From CAZTKP01 sp964614215 (GTDB lineage Bacteria > UBP6 > UBA1177): 17,182 bases of DNA. Of the stretch, positions 1 through 6,744 are shown piece by piece. The stretch is from contig CAZTKP010000045.1 of NCBI GenBank assembly GCA_964614215.1, positions 1 to 17,182 of the forward strand, in the 5' to 3' direction. Position numbers and translations under genes: made by a program. The notes under the pieces were generated by a model. The model saw nothing but the letters and a program-made list of their open reading frames with translations, had not been told where the DNA came from and did no database searches. Every line of letters starts with the position of its first letter. The stretch's first letter is position 1.

Positions 1-25
1 GAAAATTTTGTGCAAGAAAAATTGT

Positions 26-1552
26 TCAGACTAGTCCGCCGACAACATTTTCGGCAGCTGTTACTATGTCAAATTCCTTTTCAAGGACTTTCATGAACAG
101 CGGGTGGAGGAAGCGGTCTTCTTCCATGAAAGGAACGTCTTTTCTGATAAGTTCATAAACTGCGGCAACGCCTACGCCGGGTGAGAGAGGCTTTCTGAAA
201 TCAAGGGCCTGACAGCCTGTCAAAACTTCCATGCATAGAACTTTCACAGTGTTATCAACCACTTGCGCGCATTTTCTTGCTGCGGTCGTCCCCATACTCA
301 CATGGTCCTCCTTGCCTGCCGAAGTAGAAATTGAATCAACTGTTGCCGGAAAACACAGGGTCTTATTTTCGCTGACAAGACTTGCCGCCGTGACATGAGC
401 TATCATAAAACCGCTGTGAAGTCCCTTCTCCTTAACAAGAAAGGCGGGAGCCTGAGAAAAAACGGGATTTATAAGCTGCTCAATCCTTCTTTCCGAAATG
501 CTTCCAAGCTCGGAAACCGCAGCAGTCAGATAGTCCATCACAAGTCCGATGGGTTCTCCGTGGAAATTTCCTGCCGAAATTGTCTCTTCCTCATCAGGAA
601 AGATCAGAGGATTATCGGTTGAAGAATTAATTTCTGTCTCCAGAACTTTTTCAACATGTCTAAGCGCATCTCTCACGGCGCCATGAACCTGCGGAGTACA
701 CCTTACGCTGTATGCATCCTGAACCTTATTGCAGCATTTATGACTTTCCCTGATCCTTGAATCCGAGACAAGTTTGAGAACATTCTGAGAAACTTCCATC
801 TGTCCCCAGTGAGGTCTCACGATATTAACTTTTCTGTCAAAAGCCCTGTCCGTTCCAAGAATACCCTCAAGAGTTATCGCAGCCGCAATATCTGAAAGTT
901 TAAGAAGATTTTTGATCCTGTTTGCAGCAAGTGCTCCCACAGCCGTCATCACCTGCGTTCCATTGATAAGTGCAAGCCCTTCCTTTGCCTTTAAAGTGAC
1001 AGGTTCAATTCCGCGTTTTTTAAAATACTCCGCAGTCTCCACCTTTTCACTATTATCATCAAAAACATACCCTTCACCGACAAGAACCAGAGCAAGATGG
1101 GCAAGAGGCGCAAGATCTCCGCTGGCACCGACACTTCCCTGACATGGAATATAGGGATAGACATCAAGATTAATAAGTTCAATCAGCTTGTTAAACGTAT
1201 TAAGAGTTATTCCGCTGAAACCTTTGGCCAGAACATTGGCACGAAGAAGCATTATCGCCCGGACAGTTCTTTTATCAAACGGATCACCGACCGCTATTGC
1301 ATGAGATCTTATAAGGTTTATCTGAAGCTCTTCAAGATGTTCATGGGCTATCTTGACATCACTGAGCATACCGAAACCCGTGTTTATCCCGTAAACAGGA
1401 TCTTCTTTTTCAAGGATCGTCTCGACAAAATCTCTGCATTTTGCCATTTTTTTCAGCGTATCTTCACTAACTCCGACTTCGGCTTCACCGTCAGCCACAG
1501 CCACAACATGACCGATCTTCAGGTTCTCGCCATCAACGAACACTTTATTCAT
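26..1552 (-). CDS. hutH: Histidine ammonia-lyase (HutH)
   Basis: Predicted cytosolic histidine ammonia-lyase, which deaminates L-histidine to trans-urocanate in the first step of histidine degradation. The 508 residues match the usual HutH length. The Ala-Ser-Gly triad that forms the MIO electrophile lies at residues 143-145 within GSVGASGDLAPLAH, and the catalytic-region Tyr is Y54 in DPVYG. The HAL-type signatures QDAYSVRC.PQVHG, STDNPL, GGNFHGEP-like AGNFHGEP, SISERR and EDHVSMGT favour histidine over phenylalanine or tyrosine as substrate. I chose the ATG at 1552 because a GGAGG sits 5 bases upstream; a TTG 12 bases earlier would place that ribosome site inside the gene. No hutU, hutI or hutG is visible nearby. 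It is transcribed divergently from the PAS-GGDEF-EAL gene, and its terminator, if any, lies outside the window. Confidence 0.96.
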   Translation of the reverse strand: MNKVFVDGENLKIGHVVAVADGEAEVGVSEDTLKKMAKCRDFVETILEKEDPVYGINTGFGMLSDVKIAHEHLEELQINLIRSHAIAVGDPFDKRTVRAIMLLRANVLAKGFSGITLNTFNKLIELINLDVYPYIPCQGSVGASGDLAPLAHLALVLVGEGYVFDDNSEKVETAEYFKKRGIEPVTLKAKEGLALINGTQVMTAVGALAANRIKNLLKLSDIAAAITLEGILGTDRAFDRKVNIVRPHWGQMEVSQNVLKLVSDSRIRESHKCCNKVQDAYSVRCTPQVHGAVRDALRHVEKVLETEINSSTDNPLIFPDEEETISAGNFHGEPIGLVMDYLTAAVSELGSISERRIEQLINPVFSQAPAFLVKEKGLHSGFMIAHVTAASLVSENKTLCFPATVDSISTSAGKEDHVSMGTTAARKCAQVVDNTVKVLCMEVLTGCQALDFRKPLSPGVGVAAVYELIRKDVPFMEEDRFLHPLFMKVLEKEFDIVTAAENVVGGLV

Positions 1553-1682
1553 ATCTGCCTCCAATCAAAACTGTCTGGGCGAGTTTATATTCCACCTGAT
1601 CAAAAATCAAGCTATAAAGGTTTGAATATCAAACTGTTACAGTAAAGTGTCTAAAAAATCTGCATGTACGTTTAACTTTTTG

Positions 1683-1711
1683 TTGCGAAAGCTACCTTTT
1701 TGTATTATAAA
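1683..1711 (+). promoter_or_regulatory. Candidate sigma70 promoter for the PAS-GGDEF-EAL gene
   Basis: A -35-like TTGCGA (1683-1688) and a -10-like TATAAA (1706-1711) are separated by 17 bases, about 40 bases before the ATG at 1753. It lies in the 200-base divergent gap with hutH. No equally good promoter was seen for hutH in this gap; the best minus-strand pair, TTGATT and TATAAA, has only a 15-base spacer. This is a pattern match only. Confidence 0.4.
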
Positions 1712-1752
1712 TCACTGCGTACCTCTTCAAAATTGAAAATTTAGGTGATCTT

Positions 1753-3378
1753 ATGTCCAATGAAAAACTTTCCTCCAGAATCTGCGAGATCAACATCCCT
1801 CTGTTCCTGCTGAACATTCAAACGTTTGATATTATTGACCTGAACAATGCGTTTCTGAAACTACTCGGTTTTTCCTCGAAAAAAGAGTTTCTGTCAGACA
1901 GATCATTCTCCATTGTTTCATTTTTAAAAAACTCTGATGTCATTCTGAAAATAAAAAAGAACAAAAAAGTTATCAGCGAGAAAATAGAATGTGTCGGTTA
2001 CAGCGGAAAGCCTTTTACAGCGATAGTTTCAGCTCAACAGACTGAAGTGGATGATGTTTTTCAGATAATTATTCTTGAGATCTCAAAACCGTCAGATGAG
2101 GCAACGGATATTTTCAAAACACTTCCCGACAGAAACTATATGGACAGAAAAATATCCGAAGAGATCATTAAGGCAAAGATCGACGGATCAAAGATCGCTC
2201 TTGTTTCCCTTGATGTAGACCACTTTAAAAAAGTAAATGACGTCCTGGGAAGCAGAAACGGTGACAAAATGATAGAGCTTTTCGCAAACCGTATCCAGGA
2301 AAATCTAGTCAGCGGAGATTACTTTGCGCACAGATCAGGGGATAAGTTTCTCCTTCTTTTCACCAGTCTGGAAGACCTTTCCACAATATCACTCAAGCTG
2401 ACAAACCTTATCAGTATATTTAAAAAAGGGTTTAACCTTTATAACATGGAATTCCATTACACCATAAGCGCCGGAGTTGCTTTCTATCCGGACGATGCTT
2501 CTAACCGCGAACAACTTGCCGACAACTCTCAGACTGCACTGAACAACGCAAAATCAATGGGCGGGAACAGGTTTATCTTCTATTCAAGAGATATGAATCT
2601 GGATGCATATAGAAACATCGAACTTGAGAACAACATTCACCGGGCAGTGGAGAACTCGGAGTTCAAACTTCTTTATCAGCCCATCTTCGACCTTAAAACA
2701 GGGAAGATAACATCAATAGAGGCACTTATAAGATGGCAGAACCCGGACACAGGAAGTTGTCAGCCTCCTTCAAAATTCATTCCGTTCTGTGAAAAAAGCG
2801 GCCTGATCATACCAGTAGGGAAATGGGTTCTCAAAACTGCCTGTAGACAGAACAGGGAGTGGCAGGATCAGGGCCTTGAAAAAGTTCCTGTGAGCGTCAA
2901 CCTCAGCGCAGTCCAGTTCAAGGACAAAGACCTTATCTCAACGGTTGGCAATACCTTGGAAGAAACAGGGCTTGATCCGCGTTATCTTGAGATAGAAGTT
3001 ACCGAGACCGCACTTATAGAGAACTTTAATACTGCCGTTGAAAAAGTCGCTGAACTTAAATCTCTGGGAGTATCCATATCTATTGATGATTTCGGGACAG
3101 GCTACTCATCTCTCATCTATCTGAAAAAATTTAACGTGGATAAATTGAAAATAGACAGATCATTCATCAACGAACTGCCGGGAAGCAACGAAGATTCGGC
3201 TATAGTTTCAGCTGTTCTGGGGCTGTGCAGGTCACTTAACCTTAAAACCGTTGCGGAAGGTGTTGAGACTCAGGAACAGGAAGACTTTCTGAAAAGCAGG
3301 AACTGTGACACAGTTCAGGGGTTTTACTATTCCAGGCCTTTAAATTCGCTAAAGATCAGAGAGCTTCTGAAACGCTGA
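1753..3378 (+). CDS. PAS-GGDEF-EAL protein, probable cyclic-di-GMP phosphodiesterase
   Basis: A 541-residue cytosolic c-di-GMP enzyme with no membrane segment or signal peptide. A PAS-like sensor domain (about 12-112) is followed by a GGDEF domain (about 125-280) and an EAL domain (about 290-541). The GGDEF signature is SGDKF (195-199), so two of its five positions are changed. The metal Asp (LDVDHF, D154) and KxxND are kept, and the RxxD inhibitory site is absent. The EAL domain looks complete: EAL 323-325, N383, E415, DDFGTG 445-450, K466, E505 in AEGVET and Q522. From what is known of such tandem proteins, it probably hydrolyses c-di-GMP, with the degenerate GGDEF acting as a GTP-sensing regulatory domain; this is inference. 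The ATG at 1753 has AGGTGA four bases upstream. The PAS ligand cannot be told from sequence. Confidence 0.93.
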   Translation: MSNEKLSSRICEINIPLFLLNIQTFDIIDLNNAFLKLLGFSSKKEFLSDRSFSIVSFLKNSDVILKIKKNKKVISEKIECVGYSGKPFTAIVSAQQTEVDDVFQIIILEISKPSDEATDIFKTLPDRNYMDRKISEEIIKAKIDGSKIALVSLDVDHFKKVNDVLGSRNGDKMIELFANRIQENLVSGDYFAHRSGDKFLLLFTSLEDLSTISLKLTNLISIFKKGFNLYNMEFHYTISAGVAFYPDDASNREQLADNSQTALNNAKSMGGNRFIFYSRDMNLDAYRNIELENNIHRAVENSEFKLLYQPIFDLKTGKITSIEALIRWQNPDTGSCQPPSKFIPFCEKSGLIIPVGKWVLKTACRQNREWQDQGLEKVPVSVNLSAVQFKDKDLISTVGNTLEETGLDPRYLEIEVTETALIENFNTAVEKVAELKSLGVSISIDDFGTGYSSLIYLKKFNVDKLKIDRSFINELPGSNEDSAIVSAVLGLCRSLNLKTVAEGVETQEQEDFLKSRNCDTVQGFYYSRPLNSLKIRELLKR

Positions 3379-3395
3379 AACTTCAATATCCTGTC

Positions 3396-3427
3396 CTGAC
3401 ATATTGACAATTTGACTATCTGACAAT
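3396..3427 (+). repeat. Four tandem 8-bp repeats, consensus YTGACWWW
   Basis: Four consecutive octamers, CTGACATA, TTGACAAT, TTGACTAT and CTGACAAT, fill the first part of the 140-base gap between the EAL gene and asd. All share TGAC at the same register, and a GAC follows immediately at 3428. They could be stacked regulator half-sites or simply a small slippage repeat. I see no convincing -10 box at a proper distance from any of the TTGACA/TTGACT copies. A TTGACT at 3457-3462 with TATTGC 17 bases later is a weak promoter candidate for asd. Confidence 0.6.
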
Positions 3428-3518
3428 GACTTGGACGCTTTAACCAACTGAAAAGATTGACTTTCGCCACTGGAACAGTTATTGCTCTATACGTTGTCTC
3501 TTATGATTGGAGGAGAAG

Positions 3519-4541
3519 ATGTCGAAAAAATATAATGTTGCCGTTGTGGGAGCAACCGGCGTTGTCGGAAGAGAATTCATCAATCTGCTTGAAGAAAGAG
3601 ATTTTCCTGTTGAAGAGCTCTATCTTTTTGCAAGTGAAAGATCTCTTGGCGAAAGTGTGAAATTCAGAAAAAAAGAGCAGTCTATAATCGTTCTGGACAA
3701 AGAGGCTGTAAGTTCAAGAAAAATAGACATTGCCTTTTTCAGCGCCGGATCAGCTGTTTCAAAGGAAATGGCAACCTTTTTTGTGGACCAGAACTGTTAC
3801 GTCATTGACAACAGTTCGGCTTTCAGAATGGACAAAAAGGTGCCTCTTATCGTCCCTGAAGTTAACGGATACCTGCTTAAAAAGCTCAAAAAGCCATGTC
3901 TTATTGCCAATCCGAACTGCTCAACGATCCAGATGGTGCCTTTCCTTAAGATAGTGGACGACAACTTTGACCTTAGATCTGTAACTATAAGTACATACCA
4001 GAGTGTCAGCGGAGCCGGAAAGGAGGGAATAGACGAACTCCGGAATCAGGTGTCCAAACTCTTCAGTTCACAGCATCCTGAACCTTCGGTCTTCCCTCAG
4101 AGAATTGCTTTCAACCTGATCCCTCAGATCGGTAACTTCTACCCGGACGGATACTGCGAAGAAGAACTGAAAATGATCAATGAGACGAGAAAAATATTAG
4201 AAAAAGATGATCTTGATGTTGAGGTGACGACCGTGAGAGTTCCAACCTTCTATTCTCATGGAGAAACAGTTGTTGCCGAAACATTGGATGACTGTGATAT
4301 CGACCTTTTAAGAAAAGAGATAACAGAACATGAAGAACTGGTTCTTATGGACGATCCTGAAAAACTTCTTTACCCTACTCTCATCGACAGTTCCGGAAAA
4401 AATGAGGTTTTTATCGGAAGACTGAGGACCGGTATGAACAATAAAAAAAGAATAAATTCATGGATAGTTGCCGACAACATCCGCAAAGGGGCCGCATACA
4501 ACGGCTTAAGGATAGCTGAACACATTATCGGGGGTTTATAA
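3519..4541 (+). CDS. asd: Aspartate-semialdehyde dehydrogenase
   Basis: Cytosolic enzyme that reduces beta-aspartyl phosphate to aspartate semialdehyde with NADPH, feeding lysine/diaminopimelate, threonine and methionine synthesis. At 340 residues it has normal family length. The N-terminal Rossmann motif is VVGATGVVG (about 9-17). The catalytic Cys is C134 in NPNCST, and the substrate-binding Arg and catalytic His are R240 and H248 in RVPTFYSHGE. The Q161-S-V-S-G-A-G motif is also intact. The ATG at 3519 is preceded by GGAGGAG three bases upstream; an in-frame TTG 12 bases earlier would absorb this site and is not used here. The stop codon touches the start of the next gene (TAAATG), so the two are probably translationally coupled, although the neighbour is a surface protein with no obvious metabolic link. 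Confidence 0.97.
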   Translation: MSKKYNVAVVGATGVVGREFINLLEERDFPVEELYLFASERSLGESVKFRKKEQSIIVLDKEAVSSRKIDIAFFSAGSAVSKEMATFFVDQNCYVIDNSSAFRMDKKVPLIVPEVNGYLLKKLKKPCLIANPNCSTIQMVPFLKIVDDNFDLRSVTISTYQSVSGAGKEGIDELRNQVSKLFSSQHPEPSVFPQRIAFNLIPQIGNFYPDGYCEEELKMINETRKILEKDDLDVEVTTVRVPTFYSHGETVVAETLDDCDIDLLRKEITEHEELVLMDDPEKLLYPTLIDSSGKNEVFIGRLRTGMNNKKRINSWIVADNIRKGAAYNGLRIAEHIIGGL

Positions 4542-6641
4542 ATGAATAAGTTTACTGTTTTAATACTGTTTATTCTGATCTGGATGCCTCTTTTGGCAGA
4601 TAGTGAATATCTTGAAGATCTCAAAACAGAACCCGAGCACGGGGAACTTAATATCTCCGGCAGTATAGATATTCTTTTTGACCTTCCGAAACACAACATC
4701 GTTAAATCTGCTTATCTTTCTATAGTTGTGAACAACGAAACTATCAGGATAAGCAATACAACTTTAAACAGCTCTGACCTGGGCTATATGAACAACAAAA
4801 TTACTGTTACCGGAACTCAGCTGTATGAAATTCTTGAAAGCAAGCGCATTCCGGGATTCCGTCTCTATTCAGAACCTTATGCGGCTTCTGATGACGATAT
4901 ACTGACAGATGACGATGAAATGGAAAATGACTCAGATACCGTAGACGACACTGACATGGACATTGATTCTGAAACAGTAGATGACAACGACATTATAGAA
5001 ACAACAGATAACGAAACTTCTGACGATGACTTTCTCACAACAGCGGACGAAGACACGGAAACAGATGATTCGGACACCACAGCGGATGATAAAACATGGG
5101 CTGACAAAACATATGAGATAAAACTCACTCTTGAGCTGGACACATCCGGGAATACTGATCCCGAAGATGATGAAAACGACGACTCCGACACGTCTTCCTC
5201 CACAACAACAAATATCCCGGCGACAGATGAACACACCATCAGCATAGTTTTTGACAACAAGGCTCCCGATGCCCCCGAATCTGCTCAAACAGAGGGCGGA
5301 GATAAAAGAATAGTTTTTGAAGTAACACCTCCTGTACTGGGTGATGAGAGTCATGAGAATATCGGAGTCTACCATGTTTCTCTTAAAGGGCTTTTTGACA
5401 GCAACGGAACCGAAGTGGAAAAAACCATTGAATATACCGACACTGTCTCGTCAGATTCCTATGACCAGACATGGAGATTTACAATTAGCGGCAAAGATGG
5501 ATATGAACTTATAAACAACGATACCAACGATCCGAAATACGTCTATGAGGTCAGGATCACATGTGAAGATCTCGCAGGCAACCATGATCCTGAAAATTCA
5601 CTAAACACTGAAGCGTTTGCTGTAACAACATATGGATTCTGGTCAAACTATGAAAAAAACGGGGGTAAAGATGACGGCGGATTCTGCTTCGTAGCTACGG
5701 CCGGCTTCGGAAGCTATTTTCACCCTAACGTTGAAATACTTAGGAATTTCAGAGACTCTGTACTCTCAAAATTCCATTCGGGCAGAGAATTTATAAGATT
5801 TTACTACAAAAACGGAGAAAGGCCCGCCCGCTTTATTGAAAAACGTCCCTTTCTTAGAACTGTTTCCAGAGCGATCCTTATGCCTTTTGTTATCTTTGCA
5901 TGGTTCTTTACAAACGGACTTGGAAATATCGTTCTTCTTTTGTGGCTGGGAACGCTAATTCTCTATTTTTCCAGAAGAAACAGAAAGATAGCACTTCTCG
6001 GAACCATCGCCGTTATTTTTCTTGCTGCACCCGATCTTCATGCGATCGACGGAGAAGTAAATTTCAACAGTTCTTTCTACTATCCGGAAAAAATTGATGA
6101 AGAGCTTCCGGGCTCACCGTTCAAAGATATCGGCGGGGACTCTCTCCGCTATCTTCCTATGCTTAACGGCGGACTGAGAGTTCCTCTTCTGGAAAAGTAT
6201 CTCCGATGGACTTTTACCATAGGCGGAGGCTACACCAGACTATCCGGAACAGCCATTAAAGCTGACGGGGAAAAGTCCGCTGACAAAAGCTATATGCACC
6301 TTATCCCTCTGACCGCCGAAACCAAACTTAGACCCGAATACTCCTTTCCCGTCTACCCATACGCTTCAATAGGTATTGATTACTATATCTGGTGGATAAG
6401 AGAGCATGGAGAAACTGCCGAAGAAGGCGGAACATTTGGATTTCACGGCAACTTCGGGATCTTTCTCAGTTTAAACTGGCTTGACCCTCAGTCCTCCAGA
6501 AAGCTGGAAAAATCTTCAGGGATCACGAACACCGGACTTTTCATTCACTATCATCTTGAAAAGATTGATGATTTCGGGAAGGAAAAAAGCATAGACCTGA
6601 GCTGCAACCGTTTTGAATTCGGAATAATTTTTGAATTTTGA
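4542..6641 (+). CDS. Secreted Asp-rich, CFI-box protein with C-terminal barrel-like domain
   Basis: A 699-residue envelope protein of unknown function. In order: a signal peptide (1-19, ending in LLADS); a beta-rich N-terminal region; an Asp-rich stretch (117-183, 34 of 67 residues acidic, none basic) plus a shorter acidic patch (207-216); an Ig/Fn3-like region (about 235-362, from the DNKAPDAP motif to DLAGN); a CFI-box (C382-F-V-A-T-A, then NVEILRNFRD at 396-405 and FIEKRPFLR at 431-439); two hydrophobic helices (about 443-457 and 461-476); RRNRK; a third, signal-peptide-like hydrophobic stretch ending LHA-ID (483-502); and a final beta-rich part (503-699) with alternating aromatic and Gly residues ending in F, as in outer-membrane barrels. 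CFI-box regions usually sit at the C-terminus, so the extra domain is odd. A fusion of two ancestral proteins is possible. The start abuts the asd stop, with a G-run as ribosome site. Confidence 0.85.
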   Translation: MNKFTVLILFILIWMPLLADSEYLEDLKTEPEHGELNISGSIDILFDLPKHNIVKSAYLSIVVNNETIRISNTTLNSSDLGYMNNKITVTGTQLYEILESKRIPGFRLYSEPYAASDDDILTDDDEMENDSDTVDDTDMDIDSETVDDNDIIETTDNETSDDDFLTTADEDTETDDSDTTADDKTWADKTYEIKLTLELDTSGNTDPEDDENDDSDTSSSTTTNIPATDEHTISIVFDNKAPDAPESAQTEGGDKRIVFEVTPPVLGDESHENIGVYHVSLKGLFDSNGTEVEKTIEYTDTVSSDSYDQTWRFTISGKDGYELINNDTNDPKYVYEVRITCEDLAGNHDPENSLNTEAFAVTTYGFWSNYEKNGGKDDGGFCFVATAGFGSYFHPNVEILRNFRDSVLSKFHSGREFIRFYYKNGERPARFIEKRPFLRTVSRAILMPFVIFAWFFTNGLGNIVLLLWLGTLILYFSRRNRKIALLGTIAVIFLAAPDLHAIDGEVNFNSSFYYPEKIDEELPGSPFKDIGGDSLRYLPMLNGGLRVPLLEKYLRWTFTIGGGYTRLSGTAIKADGEKSADKSYMHLIPLTAETKLRPEYSFPVYPYASIGIDYYIWWIREHGETAEEGGTFGFHGNFGIFLSLNWLDPQSSRKLEKSSGITNTGLFIHYHLEKIDDFGKEKSIDLSCNRFEFGIIFEF

Positions 6642-6692
6642 TGCATAAAATTGCTTTTTAATAACAGTCATGTAGAATTTCAGCTCGAAAAT

Positions 6693-6721
6693 TTGAAAGT
6701 ATTTTTGGTCATTTTTATTTA
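6693..6721 (+). promoter_or_regulatory. Candidate promoter for the triple-thioredoxin-like lipoprotein
   Basis: TTGAAA (6693-6698) and TATTTA (6716-6721) are 17 bases apart in a T-rich stretch of the 103-base gap after the CFI-box gene. The predicted start of transcription would be only a few bases upstream of the strong AAGGAGGT ribosome site at 6733-6740. The -10 match is weak (three of six consensus positions). Confidence 0.35.
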
Positions 6722-6744
6722 AATACCTATTGAAGGAGGTACCC

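Noticed and set aside
1097..1645. 182-residue plus-strand open frame overlapping hutH
   Set aside because: It lies opposite the conserved hutH gene, has no ribosome site and no recognisable motif.
4877..5375. Two minus-strand open frames of 127 and 147 residues, one Ser/Val-rich
   Set aside because: They are the antisense reading of the Asp-rich GAT/GAC stretch, which gives repetitive low-complexity translations, and the sense gene is well supported.
6730..6744. Upstream TTG start for the lipoprotein (adding MKEVP)
   Set aside because: This codon overlaps the AAGGAGGT ribosome site that serves the TTG at 6745, and the signal peptide reads properly only from the later start.
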